From RUG806 sp963624415 (GTDB taxonomy: Bacteria; Bacillota; Clostridia; Oscillospirales; Acutalibacteraceae), in assembly GCA_963624415.1 (NCBI GenBank), contig CAVFPQ010000131.1:1-6150 (forward strand): DNA of 6,150 nt, in the 5' to 3' direction. The notes below the pieces were generated by a model. That model did no database searches and was not told the origin of the DNA. It saw only the letters and a list, made by a program, of their open reading frames with translations. Position numbers and translations under genes: made by a program. Positions 1-6,123 of this stretch are shown here, in pieces. Position 1 is the first letter of the stretch. Each line of letters starts with the position of its first letter.

Positions 1-399
1 CCGCTTGCACAGGCAATACTCACGATAATAGCGGCTGTCTGTGCCGTCGGCAGTGAAGGGCTGATTATTGCGGCATCGCTTGCCAAATCCGATTCGCCCG
101 TTGTTGAGGTATCCGAATACTGGTGGGCTCTTATTATCGTGCTTGCGGTTTTCGCGGTTTATATCGGGCTCAATATTAAGATGTACAAGAATCTTCCCGT
201 TATTCCGATTTCCGAAGTCGACCAAAAGAGAATTGATCTCAAAAAGAAAATAAAACACGGCGAGATTACTTATGATGACCTGCCTGTTCCGATTTTTGAG
301 ACGGAAGAAGAAAAACTCAAGCGTGAAAATGCTTTGGCAGGCAGTGAGAAAAAGAAGAAAGATAAGAAAAAGAAGAAGGAGGCAAAAGTCGATGAGTGA
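1..399 (+). CDS. C-terminal part of an integral membrane protein with a lysine-rich tail (5' end outside window)
   Basis: The reading frame is open from the first base to the TGA at 397-399, so only the last 132 codons are present. Visible residues 2-27 and 41-59 are strongly hydrophobic and read as two membrane helices joined by a short polar loop. About 73 hydrophilic residues follow, rich in Lys and Glu, including a KKKKDKKKKK run; by the positive-inside rule this tail should be cytoplasmic. No family motif is visible in this fragment. Because a GPH-type transporter lies two genes downstream in the same operon, this may be the end of a related transporter or a partner subunit, but that is inference from position only. 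The A/G-rich codons of the tail also form the ribosome binding site of the next gene, which starts 8 nt inside this one. Confidence 0.8.
   Translation, partial: PLAQAILTIIAAVCAVGSEGLIIAASLAKSDSPVVEVSEYWWALIIVLAVFAVYIGLNIKMYKNLPVIPISEVDQKRIDLKKKIKHGEITYDDLPVPIFETEEEKLKRENALAGSEKKKKDKKKKKEAKVDE
376..382 (+). promoter_or_regulatory. Ribosome binding site inside the preceding gene
   Basis: AAGGAGG lies 9 nt before the ATG at 392 and fixes that start, although the same frame is open further upstream (ATG at 272). It is built from the Lys-Glu codons of the upstream gene's tail, which suggests translational coupling. Confidence 0.85.
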
Positions 400-1501
400 A
401 AATAATACCCCGGTCGAACATAAAAACAAGCTTTCGATGAAAACAATGGTCGGCATTCTTGTCGGTTCGCCTCTGATTGTTATTCTTATCTGCTCAATTG
501 CGATTACGATAACGGCTAAAAATCTCGAAGAGGACACAACCGCCGAGGTTGTCGAAACCGTCGAATATGTTCTTGATGAACCCGCTGAGGGCGAAGATGT
601 CGACAAAAATGATGTAATTGAGCTTATTGACACGGTGCTTAACGCAGATGACGTAAAGCTTTCGTTCGGTTCATCCGTAAACGCTTCTCTTGCCGATTGC
701 TCGCTTGACGACAGCAAGAAAAATCTTCTCTCGTTTGCGGTCGGAAAAACAGGCTCGAATATTTCCGGAGAGTTTTTCGATTCCGAAAGATATTCTTCAA
801 CATACGGCCGCAACACAATTCTTACAAATGCGATTTATCCGAAAGCCAACACGGAAATCGCTTTTGAAAAGAACGATAACGACGAATTTATCTATACTTA
901 CATTCCCGAAGAAGCCTTCATCGGTCTGATGGTGGCTGAGGATGCCAAGATGCTTTCCGATACGGTTGCCGCCTGTGCGAAGTTCCTGTCTGCCGATACT
1001 TCATCATTTGCAACATCCGAAAAGAGTGTTGAAATGAGAGTCAAGGCCGATGCCGTAACAGGCAAAATCAAAGAAATCGCAAAAATTCGCACATATGTCA
1101 TTAACTACACGGGTAACGACGGACTGACATTTACAGTTGAGCTTACTGCAACGGGAACGTTTAACATTACCTTCGCCGGAATCGAGATTGAGCAGGATAC
1201 TATAACAATCCACGACAACGGTTATGATAATCTCGCAATCACCGCCAACGTTGACGAAAACGCCGCACAGGATGAGTTCTCCGTTGAGTTTGTTTCATCC
1301 GATCCGTCGGTATGTACGGTTGACGAGAACGGCACTGTTGAAGCCGTCAAAGAGAGCGAAACGCCTGTTACAATTACCGTAACGCTTAAATATCTCGGTG
1401 AAACCTATACGGATTCCTGCCTTGTATATGTCACAAACGATGAAACAAAAACAGCATCGTCAAGTGCATTTATCGGATTTAATTTAAAGGAGGTTAAGTA
1501 A
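392..1501 (+). CDS. Membrane-anchored extracytoplasmic protein with C-terminal Big_2-like Ig domain
   Basis: This 369-residue protein has unknown function. Residues 1-18 are polar and basic and residues 19-41 form one hydrophobic helix. No lipobox is present: the Cys at 34 is not preceded by a suitable small-residue motif. The protein is therefore probably an N-terminally anchored membrane protein with its bulk outside. Residues 43-75 are very acidic. Residues 75-260 match no family I recognise; strands near the end of this part, around the DAVTGKIKEI segment, look like a beta-rich fold. Residues about 264-353 resemble a bacterial Ig-like Big_2 domain, with the signature SSDPSVCTVDENGTVEA (302 onward) followed by a TITV strand. 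The start at 392 is chosen because of the AAGGAGG at 376-382; the in-frame ATG at 272 would need 120 nt of overlap with the upstream gene. It sits between two membrane protein genes, so it may be an accessory or substrate-capture component of the transport system (inference). Confidence 0.85.
   Translation: MSENNTPVEHKNKLSMKTMVGILVGSPLIVILICSIAITITAKNLEEDTTAEVVETVEYVLDEPAEGEDVDKNDVIELIDTVLNADDVKLSFGSSVNASLADCSLDDSKKNLLSFAVGKTGSNISGEFFDSERYSSTYGRNTILTNAIYPKANTEIAFEKNDNDEFIYTYIPEEAFIGLMVAEDAKMLSDTVAACAKFLSADTSSFATSEKSVEMRVKADAVTGKIKEIAKIRTYVINYTGNDGLTFTVELTATGTFNITFAGIEIEQDTITIHDNGYDNLAITANVDENAAQDEFSVEFVSSDPSVCTVDENGTVEAVKESETPVTITVTLKYLGETYTDSCLVYVTNDETKTASSSAFIGFNLKEVK
1486..1493 (+). promoter_or_regulatory. 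Ribosome binding site of the GPH transporter
   Basis: AAAGGAGG lies 9 nt before the ATG at 1503, overlapping the last codons of the preceding gene. It supports the chosen start and co-translation. Confidence 0.85.
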
Positions 1502-1502
1502 T

Positions 1503-3005
1503 ATGTCAGAAGCAAACGAAAATAAAAACACCTCCGCACAGACTGCCGAAGAAAAGCAGGTTAACCTGTATGAAAACTTTAACTATGTCGGCGTAAAAGA
1601 ATCCGCGGCATATGTCCTTAATGACGTTTCGAATACATTCAACATTGATTCATTCAGCGACCGTTTTATATGGGACGTTGTCAAGGTTGATTTCACGATA
1701 AACGCAATTGTCAATATTTTTACATCTGCATGGGATATCATTAACGATATCATGCTTGCCACAATTGTTGACAACACACGTACCCGCCTCGGCAAATTCA
1801 GACCGTACCTTCTGGGAATGCAGATTCCGCTTACTCTTTTGGGCGCAATGTACTGGCTGTTGCCGATAATGTTCCCGGGTTCATCCGCAACGTATGTCCC
1901 GAAGCTTATTGTCTATTTTGCTTTTACGGTTATTAAAGAGACCGCAAGCACCGCCGTATCCGTCGCAAAGGGCGGCTATATGTCAACCATAACGCCAAAC
2001 CCGAACGAACGAGTGCGACTGATTACACTTGCCGAGCTTCTGTCCGGCTACCTCGGTGAAGATATGCCGAGATATATATTCGGTCTTGTATATGACCTCA
2101 TCACCACAAACAAAATTAAAATGCAGCTTTCAACTGCGTTTGCGACATTCGGTATTTCAACCGGACTCATTTCATGCGCACTCACATTCTGGTTCTTTAT
2201 TGTATCAAGAGAGAGAGTTCCGCAGTCAATCGAACGCCCCAACATAAAAGAAGGACTCAAGGCCATATTTACAAACTATCCCGTTCTTCTTATGTGTCTG
2301 TCCGACTTCCTCGGCGGCTTCAAGATAAGCACCAGCGAGTCAAACTACTTTATCGATGTTTTCGGCTCGGAAGCCATGGCAAACACACTGATAAATATTG
2401 CCAATATTCCGTCCTCCGCAAACGGCAGTATCTCTTATGCTTTTGTTGCTCCCTTAAGACATCATTTCTCCTCAAAAGCACTGTGGGTAGGCGAGCATCT
2501 TTATTCTACGGTTCTGAGTGTCGCATACTTTACTTTCGGACTTGTAGATCGCAACTATATGAAGCTTATGCCGATGATTGTCGCTTTGGGTGTGCGTGAA
2601 TTTTTCTCAAAATTTGCTTTCGGTGTCAGAAAGGTTATCAATGCCGATCTGTGGAACGAAGCCATGGACTACTGCGAATGGAAAAACGGCTACCGAATGG
2701 AGGCCACAACATCAGTTGCGAAGAATCTTGTGCTTAAAATACAGTCTTCTATCATGAACTCCGTAAAGAGCATTATTCTTAAAAAGATAGGTTATGTTCA
2801 GGGACTTCAGATAGGCACACAGGACACCCGCACAAAGTTCTGGATGTTTGCACTCGCAAGTATCATTCCCTGTGTCACCGGAATTTTCGCCATAATTCCC
2901 AAATTCCTGTGGCCGCTCTCAAGAGAAAAGCGTGTACAGATGTACAAGGACCTTGCCGAACGCCGCAGCACAACCGTTACCGAAGGCGCTTCCGAAACGG
3001 TCTGA
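1503..3005 (+). CDS. MFS transporter, GPH (glycoside-pentoside-hexuronide:cation symporter) / MelB-like family
   Basis: This 500-residue polytopic membrane protein is close to the usual length of the family, which imports sugars or glycosides with Na+ or H+. After a polar N-terminus of about 25 residues, the family's first signature is clear: WDIIND at 77-82, then DNTR at 90-93 and GKFRPYL at 97-103. The two Asp residues of MelB's cation site (Asp55 and Asp59) correspond to Asp78 and Asp82. The second signature is in the C-terminal half, WNEAMDYCEWKNGYRMEA at 384-401, matching the family's Asp-Tyr-x-Glu-Trp-Lys-x-Gly-x-Arg block. Hydrophobic helices recur through about residue 465, and the end (PLSREKRVQMY then an Arg-rich stretch) is a typical GPH tail. 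The usual Pro and Gly after the second Asp (NDPxxG) are replaced by Ile and Ala, so it is a divergent member. The substrate cannot be read from the sequence. It starts 1 nt after the Ig-like protein gene and is the last gene of the operon. Confidence 0.88.
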   Translation: MSEANENKNTSAQTAEEKQVNLYENFNYVGVKESAAYVLNDVSNTFNIDSFSDRFIWDVVKVDFTINAIVNIFTSAWDIINDIMLATIVDNTRTRLGKFRPYLLGMQIPLTLLGAMYWLLPIMFPGSSATYVPKLIVYFAFTVIKETASTAVSVAKGGYMSTITPNPNERVRLITLAELLSGYLGEDMPRYIFGLVYDLITTNKIKMQLSTAFATFGISTGLISCALTFWFFIVSRERVPQSIERPNIKEGLKAIFTNYPVLLMCLSDFLGGFKISTSESNYFIDVFGSEAMANTLINIANIPSSANGSISYAFVAPLRHHFSSKALWVGEHLYSTVLSVAYFTFGLVDRNYMKLMPMIVALGVREFFSKFAFGVRKVINADLWNEAMDYCEWKNGYRMEATTSVAKNLVLKIQSSIMNSVKSIILKKIGYVQGLQIGTQDTRTKFWMFALASIIPCVTGIFAIIPKFLWPLSREKRVQMYKDLAERRSTTVTEGASETV

Positions 3006-3025
3006 TAAACTTAATAATAAAACAA

Positions 3026-3063
3026 GAGCCGCAGTCGGAATGTTCCCCTGCGGCACTCTTTTT
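3026..3063 (+). terminator. Rho-independent terminator of the transporter operon
   Basis: It starts 20 nt after the transporter stop codon. GAG-CCGCAG (3026-3034) pairs with CTGCGG-CA-CTC (3048-3058) with a 2-nt bulge. The inner part can extend the stem through GGAA/TTCC, and TTTTT follows at 3059-3063. The opposite strand also has a T-rich stretch after the hairpin, so some bidirectional action is possible. Confidence 0.85.
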
Positions 3064-3093
3064 AATTAACAACTAATAATGAATGAAAACGCC

Positions 3094-3118
3094 GAAGCAT
3101 TATGGATTATAAAGCTTC
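3094..3118. other. Small hairpin between the two converging terminators
   Basis: GAAGC (3094-3098) and TTAT (3100-3103) pair with ATAA (3109-3112) and GCTTC (3114-3118) around an A/A mismatch and a GGATT loop. There is no T-tract on the + side and only a weak T-rich stretch on the - side. It could be a backup terminator for the kor operon, an RNA-stabilising hairpin, or chance in AT-rich DNA. Confidence 0.3.
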
Positions 3119-3137
3119 ACAAAATATAATACTTATC

Positions 3138-3178
3138 AAAAAAACACCCGGAAGCAATCTGACTGCCCCCGAGTGTTT
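3138..3178 (-). terminator. Rho-independent terminator of the kor operon
   Basis: Read on the - strand, AACACTCGG (3177-3169) pairs with CCGGGTGTT (3151-3143) through 9 pairs including one T-G wobble. The loop is about 17 nt and a run of seven T follows (3144-3138). It lies about 10 nt after the gamma-subunit stop codon and faces the + strand terminator at 3026-3063. Confidence 0.87.
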
Positions 3179-3186
3179 ATATTTCT

Positions 3187-3738
3187 TTATTTTACAGCGT
3201 TTTTGCCGTATTCTATGCCTTTTTGAAGTGCCTTGTGATTGAGCTCAAGCACTTCTTTTTTCTTTGACGCGAATTTCTTGTCAAGGCTTGCCGAAATTGC
3301 TTCTTCCGTGATAATTCCGGCACCCGATCCTACCAAAGCACCGATAAGAATTATATTAGCACATTTTATATTGCCGAGTTCAACCGCAAGATCGTCAGCG
3401 GGAACTTTTACGACCGTTATTCCTTCCGCATTTATATCGCAGTCGATACGGCTTGTGTTGGCAACAAGTATGCCGCCCTCACGAAGCGCATGGGCGTATT
3501 TTGCGTATGCCTGCTCATTCATTACAATAAGCGTGTCGCACTTGCTGGCAAGGGGTGAAATAATCTCCTCCTCATTTACAACAACGGTGCATTTCGCACT
3601 GCCGCCACGCTGTTCGGGGCCGTATTCCGGAAGGTATGTCGCACAGTTTCCGGCAGAAACCGCAGTCTGTGCTATCATGATGCCGGCACTCATAACGCCC
3701 TGTCCGCCGGAGCCTGAAATAACAAGAGTCTTTTTCAT
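3187..3738 (-). CDS. korC: 2-oxoacid:ferredoxin oxidoreductase, gamma subunit
   Basis: This 183-residue protein has the usual length for the stand-alone gamma subunit (POR catalytic domain III), which helps bind coenzyme A in the assembled cytoplasmic enzyme. It opens with ISGSGGQGV (residues 7-15), the family's glycine-rich GxGGQG motif. It continues with YLPEYGPEQRGGSAKC (35-50), the conserved PExRGG block, and then a Rossmann-like alternation of strands and helices. The start at 3738 lies 1 nt after the beta-subunit stop codon. Only a weak Shine-Dalgarno-like stretch precedes it, so translation probably depends on ribosomes finishing the beta subunit. It is the last gene of the operon, with a terminator directly behind. 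The letter korC follows the Kor naming; the enzyme could equally be a Vor-type enzyme. Confidence 0.92.
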   Translation of the reverse strand: MKKTLVISGSGGQGVMSAGIMIAQTAVSAGNCATYLPEYGPEQRGGSAKCTVVVNEEEIISPLASKCDTLIVMNEQAYAKYAHALREGGILVANTSRIDCDINAEGITVVKVPADDLAVELGNIKCANIILIGALVGSGAGIITEEAISASLDKKFASKKKEVLELNHKALQKGIEYGKNAVK

Positions 3739-3739
3739 T

Positions 3740-4489
3740 TTACTTCACACCGTCCTTGAATTTATCTTTGTAAACACCGGGAACAAAATACGGAATTGTA
3801 TTCGATTCCATGTAATCAAGAGTCTGAAGCGGTGTCAGCCCCCAGTTTGTGGGGCAGTTGCCGAGAAGCTCGATAAACGAAAAGCCCTTTTCAGCCATCT
3901 GAATTTCAAATCCCTTGCGAATGGCCTTTTTCGCGTCACGGCATCCCTTGGGTGTATTAAGCGCATAACGTGCGACAAATGCCGGTGCTTCGAGAGTGGC
4001 AAGAAGCTCACACATTTTAAGCGGATAACCGGTAGTTTCGGGATCTCTGCCGTAGCGTGTTGTTGTGGTCTTCTGCCCTATAAGCGTTGTGGGCGCCATC
4101 TGACCGCCTGTCATGCCGTAGGTCTGATTGTTAAAGAAAATGACGGTTATATTCTCGCCTCTGTTTGCGGCGTTCATGATTTCGGCAAGTCCTATTGCGG
4201 CACAGTCGCCGTCGCCCTGATAGGCAAAAACAAGTCTTTCGGGGTTGGCTCTCTTGAAGCCTGTGGCAACCGCCGGAGCTCGACCGTGTGCGGCACCGAG
4301 AATATCACCCTGCCAATATATAAGATTAAGTGTCGCACAGCCGACAGGCAGAATATGCACGCAGTTTTCGTGCTGTCCCATTTCGTCGACTACCTCGGCG
4401 ATAAGCTTTGTCGCGAGGGAGTGCATGCATCCGGGGCAAAAGCCGCTGGGTGTTTTTCTTATTGAATCCGGTCTTTTGTAAACAGCCAT
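3740..4489 (-). CDS. korB: 2-oxoacid:ferredoxin oxidoreductase, beta subunit (TPP-binding)
   Basis: This 249-residue protein is the thiamine diphosphate-binding subunit, in which the 2-oxoacid is decarboxylated on the cofactor. The TPP/Mg motif is clear: GDGD at 92-95, followed about 25 residues later by NN at 120-121 and the conserved YGMTGGQMAPTT. Cys18 and Cys21 (in FCPGC), Cys51 and Cys212 are placed like the four ligands of the [4Fe-4S] cluster carried by beta subunits of this superfamily; that assignment comes from family knowledge. Its ATG shares one base with the alpha-subunit stop codon (TGATG), and a GGAGGTG ribosome binding site (4497-4503) lies 7 nt upstream inside the alpha gene. 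Equimolar synthesis with the alpha subunit is therefore likely. No key residue appears to be missing. Confidence 0.93.
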   Translation of the reverse strand: MAVYKRPDSIRKTPSGFCPGCMHSLATKLIAEVVDEMGQHENCVHILPVGCATLNLIYWQGDILGAAHGRAPAVATGFKRANPERLVFAYQGDGDCAAIGLAEIMNAANRGENITVIFFNNQTYGMTGGQMAPTTLIGQKTTTTRYGRDPETTGYPLKMCELLATLEAPAFVARYALNTPKGCRDAKKAIRKGFEIQMAEKGFSFIELLGNCPTNWGLTPLQTLDYMESNTIPYFVPGVYKDKFKDGVK

Positions 4490-5562
4490 CAGTCGGCACC
4501 TCCGTCACAGATTTTTTTAATGCCGTTATAAATTCCGTCGTCATCGAACAGCACGCCGCCCGTATGACAGCATTCATAAATGGGAGCTCGCCCTTTTACC
4601 TGAAGCTCAATGTCATCGTGCATCTGAGCGGGTATTGCAAGCTCAATATCAATAAAGCCCTTAACTTTTGTATAGTCAAGCTTTTCGAAGCTCTTTTTGG
4701 GGAACGGATTAACGGTAATCGGTCTTATCATGCCGATTTTGTAACCCTCGGCACGCAGATTTATTATAGCTTCCTTTGCACTGCGTGAAGCGATACCGTA
4801 TGCGACAACAATATATTCGGCATCGTCAATCATAAATTCCTCTACACGCACATCATTCTCTGCCCAGCGTTTATACATTTCGGCACGTGCGATATTCTGA
4901 TTTTCAAGTACCTGTTCCGTAAAATACGCGCTCAGGATTCTGTCATCACGAGGACTGTCGGACGGACGGTTAAGACTCCATGAATTTGTGGGAGTTCTGT
5001 CGGGCTCTTTCATTTCGGGCAGCTCAACCTGCTCCATAATAGAACCGAGACAGCCGTCCATAAGAAGCATAACCGGGTTTCTGTCACGCTCGGCATAGTC
5101 CCATGCCGTATAAGTAAGGTCAACAGCCTCCTGCAATGTGGCGGGGGCGAAAACTATGACCTTAAATCCGCCGTGACCTAATGCTTTGGTCGCCTGAAGA
5201 TAATCCTGCTGTGCGGGCTGAATAGAACCGAGTCCGGGGCCTCCTCGGCTGATATTGCATATAACCGCCGGAATGCGAGTGCCGGCAAGATAAGAAATGC
5301 CTTCCGCTTTAAGGCTTATGCCGGGGCCCGAGGAGCTTGTCATAGCTCTGCAGCCGGAAGCCGCCGCACCGTATACCATATTGACGGACGCAACCTCACT
5401 CTCACCCTGTACGAATGTGCCGCCGACTTCGGGCAGACGCCACGAAAGATATTCGGGGATTTCGTTCTGAGGAGTAATGGGGTAGCCCGCAAAAAATCTG
5501 CAGCCGCCTCTGACAGCCGCTTCGGCAATAGCTTCGTTGCCTTTCATAAGTACCTTGGCCAT
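4489..5562 (-). CDS. korA: 2-oxoacid:ferredoxin oxidoreductase, alpha subunit (KorA; VorB-type)
   Basis: This 357-residue protein has the usual length for the non-fused alpha subunit, and it pairs with the TPP-binding beta subunit to form the active site. Near the N-terminus it carries GYPITPQNEIPEYL (26-39), then the FVQGESEVA block (50-58), SSSGPGISLKAEGISYLAG (76-94) and SRGGPGLGSIQPAQQD (105-120), all hallmarks of this family. A transketolase C-terminal-like domain follows from about 249, with GMIRPITVNPFP at 277-288. Close relatives are often named VorB (3-methyl-2-oxobutanoate dehydrogenase subunit) in automatic annotation, so branched-chain 2-oxoacids are as likely a substrate as 2-oxoglutarate. 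Motifs alone do not decide this. The gamma domain is not fused here, unlike in the approximately 600-residue enzymes of many aerobes. The ATG overlaps the delta-subunit stop by 1 nt (TAATG), with AAGGAGG (5570-5576) 7 nt upstream. Confidence 0.93.
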   Translation of the reverse strand: MAKVLMKGNEAIAEAAVRGGCRFFAGYPITPQNEIPEYLSWRLPEVGGTFVQGESEVASVNMVYGAAASGCRAMTSSSGPGISLKAEGISYLAGTRIPAVICNISRGGPGLGSIQPAQQDYLQATKALGHGGFKVIVFAPATLQEAVDLTYTAWDYAERDRNPVMLLMDGCLGSIMEQVELPEMKEPDRTPTNSWSLNRPSDSPRDDRILSAYFTEQVLENQNIARAEMYKRWAENDVRVEEFMIDDAEYIVVAYGIASRSAKEAIINLRAEGYKIGMIRPITVNPFPKKSFEKLDYTKVKGFIDIELAIPAQMHDDIELQVKGRAPIYECCHTGGVLFDDDGIYNGIKKICDGGAD

Positions 5563-5771
5563 TACTTTGCCTCCTTTTCCGAAAGCTCAATTGCTCCCTC
5601 GGGACAGATTGTCGCACACATCGCACAGGCAATGCATATGTTTTCATCTGTCATATGCGGGTAGAAATATCCGCGTTTGTTTCTCTGACTGCCCATTTCA
5701 AGAATTTTCTTGGGGCAGTATTTGATGCAGTATCCGCACCCCTTGCAAAGGGTTTCGTTTATGCTGAGCAT
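5562..5771 (-). CDS. korD: 2-oxoacid:ferredoxin oxidoreductase, delta subunit (2[4Fe-4S] ferredoxin-like)
   Basis: This 69-residue electron-transfer subunit has two [4Fe-4S] binding motifs: CKGCGYCIKYCP (Cys 9, 12, 15, 19) and CIACAMCATICP (Cys 46, 49, 52, 56). Between them is a short insert with RNKRGYFYP. In the four-subunit enzymes it passes electrons from the catalytic core to free ferredoxin. The start at 5771 is preferred over an in-frame ATG at 5831 for three reasons: GGAGG (5779-5783) lies 7 nt before 5771; the extra 20 residues would precede the conserved fold without resembling the family; and the likely promoter places transcription start near 5815, downstream of 5831. It is the first gene of the operon and overlaps the alpha gene by 1 nt. 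Confidence 0.92.
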   Translation of the reverse strand: MLSINETLCKGCGYCIKYCPKKILEMGSQRNKRGYFYPHMTDENICIACAMCATICPEGAIELSEKEAK

Positions 5772-5776
5772 TACCG

Positions 5777-5783
5777 TTCCTCC
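5777..5783 (-). promoter_or_regulatory. Ribosome binding site deciding the korD start
   Basis: On the - strand GGAGGAA lies just before ATG 5771, with 7 nt between GGAGG and the start codon. It fixes the shorter, 69-residue form of the ferredoxin-like subunit. Confidence 0.85.
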
Positions 5784-5821
5784 AATACTCTCACATTTGT
5801 GTGATTTGAATAACAAAAGAT

Positions 5822-5851
5822 ATTTTATCACTTATGCATCATGTTTTTCAA
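5822..5851 (-). promoter_or_regulatory. Probable sigma-A-type promoter of the kor operon
   Basis: On the - strand TTGAAA (5851-5846) and TAAAAT (5827-5822) are separated by 18 nt. They match the -35 and -10 consensus at 5 of 6 positions each. Transcription would begin near 5815, giving a leader of about 44 nt before the korD ATG. No riboswitch-like structure is evident in that short leader. Confidence 0.65.
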
Positions 5852-5884
5852 GAATTTCGGCAAATTTTTACGGGCAGATAACAT

Positions 5885-5901
5885 ACATTTTAATAAAATG
5901 T
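5885..5901. promoter_or_regulatory. Perfect 17-bp palindrome upstream of the kor promoter, candidate regulator site
   Basis: ACATTTTA-A-TAAAATGT has perfect 8-bp arms around one central base. It lies 33 bp upstream of the kor -35 box, with its centre about 78 bp before the predicted transcription start. Such a place would suit an activator or an upstream operator. The site is AT-rich, so chance or a weak hairpin cannot be excluded. Confidence 0.4.
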
Positions 5902-6123
5902 GTCGATATTGGTGCTTTGATGGCTGTTAAGTTGGTGATAAAAAAGAAAAAAAGAAATAATCATAGGCGCCGGAGGTTAATATTGACGGGAAAATATTTT
6001 TTGTATAAGTCAGATTTTTCGTTAATTTGTGAAATAAAATTCCCGGGAAAAATCAAAAGCTTTACGGAACAAAATAGAGTCTTTCTGTATAAAAACTCGC
6101 GTCAGCTATACTACGTATAACTG
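5902..6123. other. AT-rich intergenic stretch without a convincing gene
   Basis: Part of a region of about 380 bp (5772-6150) without a clear gene. The piece contains A-rich runs near 5940-5960, a 10-bp palindrome TTCCCGGGAA (6040-6049), an 8-bp inverted repeat GATTTTTC/GAAAAATC (6013-6020 and 6047-6054) and a GGAGG at 5972-5976 before a possible TTG start at 5983. None of these forms a clear gene, terminator or RNA. Confidence 0.5.

Noticed and set aside
272..391. Longer form of the Ig-like protein starting at ATG 272
   Set aside because: It would overlap the upstream gene by 128 nt, adds an Arg/Lys-rich leader before the membrane anchor, and lacks the AAGGAGG seen before 392.
346..399. Programmed frameshift in the A-rich run fusing the first two proteins
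   Set aside because: The frames overlap in the A-rich tract, but no canonical X-XXY-YYZ heptamer is in the right frame. A strong ribosome binding site and ATG for separate initiation explain the arrangement more simply.
2174..2599. Open frame of 141 codons inside the GPH transporter gene, + strand
   Set aside because: It is another frame of a gene with clear GPH signatures, and its Arg/Ser/Cys-rich composition is typical of out-of-frame translation.
3239..4465. Open frame of 408 codons on the + strand opposite the kor beta and gamma genes
   Set aside because: It lies entirely antisense to two genes with clear catalytic motifs. Its translation has no recognisable domain, no good ribosome binding site was seen, and its length is explained by the codon bias of the real genes.
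5772..5831. Longer korD form starting at ATG 5831
   Set aside because: This start has no ribosome binding site evident and would lie upstream of the predicted transcription start, while 5771 has GGAGG at 7 nt and gives a normal-length ferredoxin-like subunit.
6013..6054. Inverted repeat GATTTTTC/GAAAAATC with an internal TTCCCGGGAA, as a terminator or small RNA
   Set aside because: The loop is 26 nt, the stem is almost all A-T, no T-tract follows in a useful position, and no gene ends nearby.
5710..6120. Open frame of 136 codons on the + strand starting at ATG 5710
   Set aside because: Its first part is antisense to korD and crosses the kor promoter. The translation has no domain and its composition follows AT-rich intergenic DNA. 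Only the last 45 codons have any start signal, and these are listed as a weak finding.
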